The notes beneath the pieces are model-generated. The model was given only the letters and a program-made list of their open reading frames with translations, was not told the origin of the DNA and ran no database searches. A stretch of 35,705 nucleotides of DNA from Acetobacteraceae bacterium (GTDB lineage Bacteria > Pseudomonadota > Alphaproteobacteria > Acetobacterales > Acetobacteraceae). The stretch is taken from positions 1 through 35,705 of the forward strand of contig CANJJS010000052.1 of the NCBI GenBank assembly GCA_947474705.1. The letters are read 5' to 3'. Positions within the stretch are counted from its first letter, which is position 1, and each line of letters starts with the position of its first letter. This document shows, piece by piece, positions 16,727-23,570 of this stretch. Position numbers and translations under genes: made by a program.

Positions 16727-17404
16727 ATGGAATTCAGCGAACTCGTCCAGACGCGACGCAGCGTCCGCGGCTATAAAAAAGACCCGGTCCCCCGCGAAAT
16801 CGTGGAAGACATCGTCGCCGAGGCCAAGGGCGCGCCCTCCTCCATGAACAGCCAGCCCTGGCACGTCCATGTCCTGACCGGCGCGCCGCTCGACCTGGTC
16901 CGGCAACGCAACACGGAGATGATGCTCGCGGGCGCCAAACCGCAACGCGACATCGCGACCCATGGCGAATACGAAGGCGTGCACCGCCAGCGCCAGGTCG
17001 GCATCGCCATCGAACTCTTCGCCGCCATGGGCATCGCCCGGCACGACAAGGCGATGCGCCAGGACTGGGTCATGCGCGGCTTCCGCCAGTTCGACGCGCC
17101 GGTATCGATGGTTCTCACCTACGACCGTATCCTCGATCCCGGCGCCACACCCCATTTCGATCTGGGCGCGTTGTCCTATGGCATCTGCCTCGCCGCCTGG
17201 AACCGCGGGCTGGGCACCGTCATCAACGGCCAGGGCATCATGCGCTCCGACGTCGTGCGCGAAGTGGCCCAGATCCCGGACGACGAGGTCATCATGACCT
17301 GCATCGCCATGGGCTACCCCGACGACGATTTCCCGGCGAATGGCGTCAAAGCCAGCCGCGAGCCGAACGGCCACTTCCTCCGCTTCGTCGGGTTCGAGGA
17401 CTGA
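16727..17404 (+). CDS. nitroreductase family protein
   Basis: A 225-residue FMN-dependent nitroreductase-fold protein. The N-terminus has the FMN-phosphate signature TRRSVRGYKKDPVPREIVEDI, then APSSMNSQPWHVHVLTG. The central FDLGALSYGICLAAWNRGLGT segment and the late MGYPDDDFPANG are also typical. These enzymes reduce nitroaromatics, quinones or other small oxidised molecules with NAD(P)H. The first gene of a co-directional set; a thioredoxin-reductase-like flavoprotein starts 7 bp downstream. GGGGAACC precedes the ATG. The native substrate is unknown. Confidence 0.85.
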   Translation: MEFSELVQTRRSVRGYKKDPVPREIVEDIVAEAKGAPSSMNSQPWHVHVLTGAPLDLVRQRNTEMMLAGAKPQRDIATHGEYEGVHRQRQVGIAIELFAAMGIARHDKAMRQDWVMRGFRQFDAPVSMVLTYDRILDPGATPHFDLGALSYGICLAAWNRGLGTVINGQGIMRSDVVREVAQIPDDEVIMTCIAMGYPDDDFPANGVKASREPNGHFLRFVGFED

Positions 17405-17411
17405 ACGCGCC

Positions 17412-18278
17412 ATGCCGCACTGGGACCTCGCGATTATTGGCGGCGGCGCCGCCGGTCTTTCCGCCGCCGCGGCGGCCACGGGCCTGTCCACGCTCCTCGT
17501 CGATCCCATGGGCGGCGGCGAACTGATGAATCTCGGTCCTCTCCGCGGCCTGGACACGGAGGAAACCGGTCCCGACCTCGCCGCCCGCCTGCTGGGCGAG
17601 GCCATGGACGCGGGCGCCGAACTGGCGATCGGGGAAGTACAATCGTTGACCCAGACGCCGGACGGCTGGCGGCTCGCGACGGCGGACGAGACCCACATTG
17701 CGCGTGCCGTCATTCTCGCCGTTGGCCTGGCCCATGGCACGCTGGGCCTCCCCAACGAGGCGGAGATGGAAGGCCGCGGCCTGTCCCACTGCGCCGCCTG
17801 CGACGGCCCGTTGTTTCAGGGCCAGCCGGTCGCCGTCGCCGGCACCTCCCGCTGGGCCCGGCTGGAGGCCGAGGAACTCACCGCCTTCGCGTCCCATGTC
17901 ACGCTGATCGCGCCCGGCGAAGCGCCGCCGCCCATCGAGAATGTCGCGATCCTCCGGGGACGCGCGATTGGGCTGGAGGGGCGCGATGGCCTCGACGCCG
18001 TGCTGGTCCAGCCGGACGATGGCGGGCCACCGATCCGGGTCCCCGCGCAAGGCCTGTTCGTCCAAACCGGCCGCCGCGCGGCGCTGGGATTCAGCCCGGA
18101 CGGGTTGCGCCGCGACGCGGACGGACGCGCCGCCGTCGATGCCTCTCTGGCCACCAGCCTGCCGGCACTGTTCGCCGCCGGAGAGGCCCGGTCCGGCTTC
18201 GAAAGCTCGCTGCCCGCCGCCATCGCCGATGGAAAACGCGCCACGGCCTCGGCGCGCCACGCCTTGACACCGGGCTAA
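17412..18278 (+). CDS. thioredoxin reductase-like FAD protein with CxxC
   Basis: A 288-residue flavoprotein of the thioredoxin reductase group. The FAD-binding motif is LAIIGGGAAGLSAAAAA (residues 6-22). Cys127-Ala-Ala-Cys130-Asp-Gly matches the redox-active CATCDG site, and a late LFAAGEAR segment matches the family's second FAD motif. The NADPH-binding motif, normally GGGDSA, reads AGTSRWARLEAEE here, so NADPH use is doubtful and the electron donor may be another protein. The ATG at 17412 is 7 bp after the nitroreductase stop. The UGSC gene follows 83 bp later. Possibly a dedicated reductase for a thiol or selenol partner (inference). Confidence 0.75.
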   Translation: MPHWDLAIIGGGAAGLSAAAAATGLSTLLVDPMGGGELMNLGPLRGLDTEETGPDLAARLLGEAMDAGAELAIGEVQSLTQTPDGWRLATADETHIARAVILAVGLAHGTLGLPNEAEMEGRGLSHCAACDGPLFQGQPVAVAGTSRWARLEAEELTAFASHVTLIAPGEAPPPIENVAILRGRAIGLEGRDGLDAVLVQPDDGGPPIRVPAQGLFVQTGRRAALGFSPDGLRRDADGRAAVDASLATSLPALFAAGEARSGFESSLPAAIADGKRATASARHALTPG

Positions 18279-18306
18279 CGGACGCACCCGCCGCCCAAAA
18301 TCCCCC

Positions 18307-18335
18307 TTGGCAAACCCGCCATATCGGCGTTCAAT
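18307..18335 (+). promoter_or_regulatory. candidate sigma70-type promoter upstream of the UGSC gene
   Basis: TTGGCA at 18307-18312 and TTCAAT at 18330-18335 are separated by 17 bases, about 26 bp ahead of the ATG at 18362. The match to consensus is partial. GGGAG lies about 9 bases before the start codon. Confidence 0.3.
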
Positions 18336-18361
18336 CCTCGCCGAACGGGAGTGAAGCACCA

Positions 18362-18880
18362 ATGCGCATCGTCAATCCCACCTACGGGATCGCGCCTCAG
18401 GGCGAGGGATCGGCCACCGCCGGGCCCGTCGACTGGATGAACGATCCCATCGTCCTGTTCTCGAACAACAAGCCGAACGCGAAAGAACTGCTGCTCGGCG
18501 TGCGGGACAGGCTGTCGTCCATCCGGCGCGTGGACAACGTCGACTACATCGCCAAAGGCAGCGCCAGCCAGCCCGCGCCGCCGGAAATGCTCAACGAGGT
18601 CGTTCGCAAGTATCGCATCGCGCTGCTTGCGTTGGGCGACTGAGGCTCTTGCTCATCGTGGAGTTTCCACGACAGCATCGAACTGAGAAAGCGTGGACTG
18701 GCCGGGGTGGTGATCGCCACCGAGACGTTCAGACCGTTGGTCCTGGCCCAGGCGAAGGCGCGGAAGCTGGAACCGCATTTGATCGTGGTGAAGCATCCGG
18801 TTGGCGGCCTGAACGCGGAGGAACTCAAAGAACGCATCGATGCGGCGTTCGAGGGCCTTAAGGTCGAAATGAAGGGGTAA
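18362..18880 (+). CDS. UGSC-family selenoprotein, in-frame TGA read as selenocysteine
   Basis: Read conventionally, the frame stops after 93 codons at TGA 18641-18643. Reading on in the same frame gives GSCSSWSFHDSIELRKRG and then a well-formed domain, GVVIATETFRPLVLAQA, LEPHLIVVKHPVGG and LNAEELKERIDAAFEG, ending at TAA 18878-18880: 172 residues with Sec94. The TGA is followed by GGC TCT TGC, giving Sec-Gly-Ser-Cys, the hallmark of the UGSC family of (seleno)proteins found by bacterial selenoproteome surveys. Third positions stay G/C-rich on both sides. A SECIS-like hairpin lies just downstream. The redox dipeptide-like U-x-x-C suggests a thiol/selenol reaction, but function is unknown. Two Cys-containing partner genes follow. 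Confidence 0.85.
18651..18676 (+). promoter_or_regulatory. bacterial SECIS-like hairpin for UGA recoding
   Basis: In the mRNA, TCGTGGA (18656-18662) and TCCACGA (18666-18672) form a perfect 7-bp stem with loop GTT. GCT (18651-18653) and AGC (18674-18676) can extend it below a small internal loop. The loop begins with G and lies 19 bases after the TGA, within the spacing usual for bacterial SECIS elements that recruit SelB. Confidence 0.7.
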
Positions 18881-18898
18881 CACCCTCTTCCGGGGAAA

Positions 18899-18927
18899 AA
18901 GGGCCGCGGACATTGTCCGCGGCCTTT
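18899..18927 (+). terminator. intrinsic terminator or attenuator after the UGSC gene
   Basis: GGCCGCGGAC (18902-18911) pairs perfectly with GTCCGCGGCC (18915-18924) around a 3-base loop, preceded by AAAAA and followed by only TTT. It sits 19 bp after the UGSC stop and 19 bp before the next start, so it may separate or attenuate expression of the two downstream paralogues. Confidence 0.7.
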
Positions 18928-18946
18928 CGCGTCAGAGGGAAGCAGC

Positions 18947-19993
18947 ATGTCCGATTCCGCCGAAACCGAATATCTAGATATTCCAGAAATGGATCACGAT
19001 GGGTGGGCGGATTACGTCGAAGCCCAGGGGTGGACGGATGGGCTGCCGTTGGTGCCGCCGACGGAGGCGTCGGTCGCCCGCATGATGGATGGCGCGCGCG
19101 GCGACAACGAACCGTTTCCGGCGATCACGCCAAGGCTGCTGATTCCGACGCTGAGGAGCCTTGCCGCCAATGCCGTCATGGCGGGTTGCCGACCCAGCTA
19201 TTTCCCGGCGGTGCTGGCGGCGCTACGCGGTGTTCTGGTCGCCGATTACAATTTGCATGGCACGTTGGCGACAACGCATTCCTGCGCCCCGATGGCGATG
19301 GTGAACGGACCGCTGCGCCAGGAACTGAACATCAACTGCGGCACCAACTGTTTCGGCCAGGGCTGGCGCGCCAATGCCGCCATCGGCCGCGCGCTGCAAT
19401 TGATTCTGCTTAACATCGGCGGCGGCAAACCGGCGGTCATGGATCGCTCGACGTTCGGCTCGCCCGCGAAATATACGTTTTGTTTCGGGGAGAACGAGGA
19501 GGAGAGTCCCTTCGAACCCTACCACGTACGCAACGGCTTCCGCGCGGACGAGAGTGTCGTCACCGTCATGTCGGCCGAGCCCAACCACAACCTGAACGAT
19601 CATGGCAGCACCACGGGACTGGGGCTTCTCACGACATTCGCAGGCGGTATCGCGACGCCCACCGCGAATACGATTTCGGCCAAGGGGCCGTATTTCATCG
19701 TTCTGGGACCGGAACACGCGGCGACGCTGGCGCGCGACAACTGGACGGTGAAGAAAATTCAGGATTTTCTCTACGACAAAGCCCGCGTGCCGCTGGCCTG
19801 GATTTCCAAGGAAAACCAGGCGCGATACGAGGAAGCGGGGCACTTCCCGGAGAACGATGCGTTTCGGGTCGCCCCGACGCCGGACGACATCCATGTCGCC
19901 GTCGCCGGCGGGCCTGGCAAGCACTCCGCCTGGATCCCGTCCTTTGGCGGTACGGCGGCGATCTCCATCCGCGTGAAACCGCCCGCCGCATGA
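18947..19993 (+). CDS. conserved protein of unknown function, UGSC-associated paralogue A
   Basis: A 348-residue soluble protein that I cannot assign to a known enzyme. It is a paralogue of the next gene. Shared features include GLPLVPPTEASVARMM near the N-terminus, AGCRPSYFP (Cys81), and NCGTNCFGQGWRANAAIGRAL, with Cys135 also conserved, then NIGGG. A C-terminal DIHVAVAGGPGKHSAW is also shared in pattern. Extra cysteines are Cys113 and Cys131. No signal peptide is visible. AGAGGGA lies 6 bases before ATG 18947. Its stop overlaps the next start (ATGA), implying an A/B protein pair. Position next to the selenoprotein suggests a shared redox function (inference). Confidence 0.7.
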   Translation: MSDSAETEYLDIPEMDHDGWADYVEAQGWTDGLPLVPPTEASVARMMDGARGDNEPFPAITPRLLIPTLRSLAANAVMAGCRPSYFPAVLAALRGVLVADYNLHGTLATTHSCAPMAMVNGPLRQELNINCGTNCFGQGWRANAAIGRALQLILLNIGGGKPAVMDRSTFGSPAKYTFCFGENEEESPFEPYHVRNGFRADESVVTVMSAEPNHNLNDHGSTTGLGLLTTFAGGIATPTANTISAKGPYFIVLGPEHAATLARDNWTVKKIQDFLYDKARVPLAWISKENQARYEEAGHFPENDAFRVAPTPDDIHVAVAGGPGKHSAWIPSFGGTAAISIRVKPPAA

Positions 19994-20982
19994 CGACCAT
20001 CGCGGCCGGCGACCGGGACGCGCCGGTTTTCGCGCCCGGCGCCGATTGGGACGAGGCGCAGGCGATCCTGCTGGCGGCGGCCTTGTCCGACGGCCTCCCC
20101 GCCGTCGTCCCCACCGAAGCGCGCCTCGCCGCCATGCTGGCGGGCCGCGACCCGGCCGAATCGTCCGGCTTCATGCCGCCTTTGTTTGGCGACCTGACCG
20201 CGGAGGCCATCGCGTATTGCTGCGTTCTCGCCGGATGCCGCCCGGCCGAATTCCCGGTCGTCCGCGAGGCCGCGATCGCGTGTTTGGCGCCCGAATTCAA
20301 TCTTTTGGGCATACAGACCACCACCGGCACGCCGACCGCCGCCGCGCTCGTGCACGGACCGGCGGTGGCGGCGCTGGAGATGAACGCGGGCACCAACTGC
20401 CTTGGACCGGGCAACCGCGCCAATGCCTGCATCGGCCGCGCGCTGCGCCTGGTGCTGACCAATATCGGCGGCGCCCGCCCGCTGATCGGCGACATGGCCA
20501 CCATGGGCCAGCCCGCCAAATACGGCCTGGGTTTCGCCGAGGGCGCCCATCCCCTGATCCCGCCTTTGCACGTCCGCCGCGGCCTGGACGCCGCCACCAG
20601 CGCCGTCACCGCGATCGGCCTGTCCGGCACCGTGGAAGTTCTGCCCGAAGCAGGCGCCGCCACGCCCGAGGCCGTGCTACGGCCCGCTCTGGCCGCCATG
20701 CGCGGCGCCCGCGAGGCGGCCTCCGGCGGCCGCCGCCGCGATCCCGGCGAACAGTTTTTGCTGATCCCCGCGGAAATGGCCGATGTCGTCGCCAAAGGCG
20801 GCTGGACCCTGGACCAGGCCACCGAATTCCTGTGGCGCGAGTCCGGCCCCGACTGGCCGATCGCCCGTGCGCCCGCCGACATTCATGTGATTCTGACCGG
20901 CGGCGCGGGCGTTAAGATGACCTGCCTCGTGCCCTGGGGGGGTGGAACCTGGTGCGTGACCCGCGCTTTGCCGGATAAGTGA
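19990..20982 (+). CDS. conserved protein of unknown function, UGSC-associated paralogue B
   Basis: A 330-residue soluble protein paralogous to the preceding gene, translationally coupled to it by ATGA at 19990-19993. Common elements are DGLPAVVPTEARLAAML, AGCRPAEFP (Cys83), NAGTNCLGPGNRANACIGRAL (Cys137), NIGGARP and DIHVILTGGAGVKM near the C-terminus. Cys83 and Cys137 align with Cys81 and Cys135 of paralogue A, the only two cysteines I can match, so they are candidates for the active site or metal binding. Other paralogue-A cysteines are not kept. The two may form a heterodimer. No family name is recognised with confidence. Confidence 0.7.
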   Translation: MTTIAAGDRDAPVFAPGADWDEAQAILLAAALSDGLPAVVPTEARLAAMLAGRDPAESSGFMPPLFGDLTAEAIAYCCVLAGCRPAEFPVVREAAIACLAPEFNLLGIQTTTGTPTAAALVHGPAVAALEMNAGTNCLGPGNRANACIGRALRLVLTNIGGARPLIGDMATMGQPAKYGLGFAEGAHPLIPPLHVRRGLDAATSAVTAIGLSGTVEVLPEAGAATPEAVLRPALAAMRGAREAASGGRRRDPGEQFLLIPAEMADVVAKGGWTLDQATEFLWRESGPDWPIARAPADIHVILTGGAGVKMTCLVPWGGGTWCVTRALPDK

Positions 20983-21153
20983 ACCGCCACATCCCCATTG
21001 GATCGGCCGTCCGGCCGGTTGCCCCCGGCCCAGGCCCCTGCGTCCGGCGGCGAATGGCCCCCGACAGTAACGACCCAGAAATCCGCCTTGCCATCGCGTG
21101 TCTTCGGGCGCTACCCACATCCGAACGGGCCGCCGCCGAGAGTTTTGCAACCC

Positions 21154-21774
21154 ATGGAACCCAATGCCGCCTCCGCGCATACGGAAGTTGAGCTCGCCGT
21201 GCTCGATGCACCCGTGCTGGCGCGCGGGTGGCTGACCGCGTTTCTGCTGCACCTCGCCGAGGCCGGCGCGTTCGATCCCGTCTGGTCCGACCAAATCCAC
21301 GCCAACTGGGCGCGCGACCTCCACGCCGCCCATCCCGCGGTCACGGCGGAGCGTGTGCGGCAACGCCGGATGGATCTGGACCGCGCCTTTCCCGCCGCCA
21401 GCACGATCGCCAGCCGCGACGCGCAGGACGAGGTGATCGCCCATTGCACGACGCCGGAGGAACGGCGCAACGCCCATGTCCTGGCCACCGCGCTGTCGGC
21501 GCGCGCCGCGGTCATCGTCACCGGCGCCGCCTTCGGCCTAAAGGCGGTCATGGCCAAACTTTGGCACGACACGGCGGTTTTGACTCCGGACGCCTGGTGT
21601 CTGGAATTGTTGGACCGCCATCCGGAGGCGGTGCTGGAGGGGGCGCGGGCGCATCGCGCGACGCCCAGAAGGGTGGCGTTGACGGTGGAGGGGTGGCTGG
21701 CGGCGCTGGGGGAAGAGCGTGTCGGATTGCCCCGGATGGCGGAGGCCTTGGCTGGCCACCGCGACCGGCTTTGA
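21154..21774 (+). CDS. PIN-domain-like protein
   Basis: A 206-residue protein resembling longer PIN-domain proteins of the VapC superfamily, which are usually Mg-dependent ribonucleases. The N-terminal strand reads VELAVLDAPVLARGWLTAFLLHLAEAG with the first acidic residue (Asp) in place, followed by FDPVWSDQIHANWARDL. ARAAVIVTGAAFGLKA matches the ADVIVTFN-type strand. The middle acidic pair seen in active relatives (DPDDRHVLA) is replaced by TPEERRNAHVLATA, so activity is doubtful. ATG 21154 is chosen since upstream residues look non-coding. No antitoxin gene precedes it. Its stop overlaps the TTG start of mobA. Confidence 0.55.
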   Translation: MEPNAASAHTEVELAVLDAPVLARGWLTAFLLHLAEAGAFDPVWSDQIHANWARDLHAAHPAVTAERVRQRRMDLDRAFPAASTIASRDAQDEVIAHCTTPEERRNAHVLATALSARAAVIVTGAAFGLKAVMAKLWHDTAVLTPDAWCLELLDRHPEAVLEGARAHRATPRRVALTVEGWLAALGEERVGLPRMAEALAGHRDRL

Positions 21775-22355
21775 TCGCGGGCCTGATCCTGGCGGGTGGC
21801 CGTGCCCGCCGTCTGGGTGGCGGCGACAAGCCGTTGCTGCGCCTTGGCGGGACGACGATGTTGGAGCGGATCGCCGCCGCCATCGCTCTTCCCGCGATCG
21901 CCATTTCCGCCAACGGCGACCCCGCGCGTTTCGCCCGGTTTGGTTTTCCCGTTTTGTCCGACGGCGATTTTTTCGACGCCGGTCCGCTGGCCGGTGTGCT
22001 GGCGGGCCTCGAATGGGCGGAACGTCTGGGCGCGATGGCGTTGCTGACCGTGCCTGGCGACACGCCGTTCATTCCCCTCGGGCTCGCGGCGGTGCTGACC
22101 CCCGCGCCCGCCTGCGCGGCGAGCGGCGGGCGGCGCCATCATACGATCGCGTTGTGGCCGGTTGAGGCCCGGATCGCGTTGCGCGCGCATCTGTCCCGGC
22201 CCGGCCCGCGCGACGTGGCCGGGTTCGCGGCGGCGATCGGCATGCGCGCGGCCGATTTCGCTTCCGGTCCACGCGACCCGTTCCTTAACGTGAACACATC
22301 GGACGACCTTGAAACAGCCCGGAACGAGATCGGCGCCGAAGGGGAAAACGCATGA
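21771..22355 (+). CDS. mobA: molybdenum cofactor guanylyltransferase
   Basis: A 194-residue nucleotidyltransferase of the MobA type, which adds GMP to Mo-molybdopterin to make the bis-MGD cofactor of DMSO-reductase-family enzymes. The signature LILAGGRARRLGGGDKPLLRLGG is at the N-terminus, followed by ISANGDPARF, VLSDGDFFDAGPLAGVLAGLEWA, TVPGDTPFIP and a C-terminal FLNVNTSDDLETA. The start is TTG 21771 inside TTGA, overlapping the PIN-like gene's stop; no ATG lies before the signature. The stop overlaps the nadX-like start by 4 bp. No molybdoenzyme is in the window, so the coupling seems organisational. Confidence 0.88.
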   Translation: MIAGLILAGGRARRLGGGDKPLLRLGGTTMLERIAAAIALPAIAISANGDPARFARFGFPVLSDGDFFDAGPLAGVLAGLEWAERLGAMALLTVPGDTPFIPLGLAAVLTPAPACAASGGRRHHTIALWPVEARIALRAHLSRPGPRDVAGFAAAIGMRAADFASGPRDPFLNVNTSDDLETARNEIGAEGENA

Positions 22356-23155
22356 CCAAAACGATCGCGATCGCCGGACTTGGCGCCATTGGCCTGCCTT
22401 TGGCCCGGGCCCTCGACGAGGGCATCGAGGGCTTGCGGCTGGTCGCGGTGGCCGCGCGCGATCCCATTCGCGCCCGCGCCCGGCTGGTGGGGTTTCGCAA
22501 TCCCCCGGCCATCGTGGACATCCCCAGCCTCGCCGAATCGGATATCGTGGTCGAGGCCACGCCCGCCTCGATGTTCGAGCGTGTCGCGGTGCCGGCCATC
22601 GAGGCGGGCCGGATCTTCGTTCCCGCCTCCGTTGGCGCCCTGTTGCCGCGCATGCATCTGGTGCGGCGCGCCACCCAGACCGGCGCCCGGATCGTCGTGC
22701 CGACCGGCGCGTTACTGGGGCTCGACGCGGTTCGTGCCGCCGCCGAGGGCCGGATCGACAGCATCGTCATGGAAACGCGCAAACCGCCCGAGGGCCTGGC
22801 CGGCGCGCCGTATTTGATCGAGCACGGGATCGAGGTGTTGGGTCTGACCGCGCCGTTGCGTGTGTTTCAGGGCAATGCCCGCGACGCCGCCGCCGGGTTT
22901 CCGGCGAATGTGAATGTGGCGGCGGCGCTGGCCTTGGCGGGGATCGGGCCGATCCGAACCCAGGTGGAAATTTGGGCGGACCCGGGTCTGACCCGCAATG
23001 TTCATATCATCCATGTCGAAGCCGAGGCCGCGCGCTTCACGATGCGCATCGAAAACGTGCCCAGCGACGAAAATCCGCGAACCGGCCGAATCACGTCGCT
23101 ATCGATTTTGGCGTGTTTGCGCGGCCTGGTCTCGCCATTGAGAGTCGGGAGTTAG
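22352..23155 (+). CDS. nadX: aspartate dehydrogenase
   Basis: A 267-residue NAD(P)-dependent L-aspartate dehydrogenase family protein, which converts L-aspartate to iminoaspartate/oxaloacetate and can feed NAD synthesis. The N-terminal Rossmann motif is IAIAGLGAIGLPLARAL. Family-typical segments are VPTGALLGLDAVRAA, GFPANVNVAAALALAG and RFTMRIENVPSDENPRTG. Length fits. It starts in the mobA stop (ATGA). No nadA or nadC is adjacent, so a role in NAD synthesis rather than aspartate catabolism is not settled. Confidence 0.85.
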   Translation: MTKTIAIAGLGAIGLPLARALDEGIEGLRLVAVAARDPIRARARLVGFRNPPAIVDIPSLAESDIVVEATPASMFERVAVPAIEAGRIFVPASVGALLPRMHLVRRATQTGARIVVPTGALLGLDAVRAAAEGRIDSIVMETRKPPEGLAGAPYLIEHGIEVLGLTAPLRVFQGNARDAAAGFPANVNVAAALALAGIGPIRTQVEIWADPGLTRNVHIIHVEAEAARFTMRIENVPSDENPRTGRITSLSILACLRGLVSPLRVGS

Positions 23156-23197
23156 GTTCTGCTGTTTTTTCTGGAGGCGCTGGTTTACTTCGGCGCG

Positions 23198-23494
23198 GTG
23201 GCGATTTTCTGGCTGACGGTCTTCGCCGCCGGCCGCATGCGGCACGATCTTTTGCTGGTGATTTGCATGCCGGCCGTCTTCGTGGCGATCGTCATGGGTT
23301 TCTCCATGGGGATCTACGCGCTGGATACGTTTGGCGTGGCGCAGGCGGCGATCGCGGCGGTGGCGGGCTGGTTTGGCGCGCGGAAACTCGCCCGGCGTTA
23401 TGTCGCGCGCGACTTCGCGATCGCGATTCATTTGGTCTGGGCCGTGGGTCTGGTTTTGTCCCTGGCGGCGGTGAATTTTCCCGACGGCCCGTGA
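23198..23494 (+). CDS. small integral membrane protein, unrecognised
   Basis: A 98-residue hydrophobic protein with about three transmembrane segments ([31 protein letters not shown], and [17 protein letters not shown] near the C-terminus). I do not recognise it. GTG 23198 is the only standard start, but the same frame is open back to the nadX stop and encodes another hydrophobic stretch ([15 protein letters not shown]), and GGAGG at 23173-23177 is too far from the GTG, so the true start may be a rarer codon upstream. Translational coupling to nadX is likely. Confidence 0.5.
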   Translation: MAIFWLTVFAAGRMRHDLLLVICMPAVFVAIVMGFSMGIYALDTFGVAQAAIAAVAGWFGARKLARRYVARDFAIAIHLVWAVGLVLSLAAVNFPDGP

Positions 23495-23570
23495 AATCCG
23501 GCGGCGCGTCAACACTCTCTTAATCTTTCGCCCCCATGATCCGGCCACGGACAAGTGGAGGTATTCGATC

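Noticed and set aside
18649-18861. A 70-codon open frame inside the second half of the UGSC gene
   Set aside because: It is in a different frame from the well-formed read-through product and its translation is low-complexity and Arg/Gly-rich.
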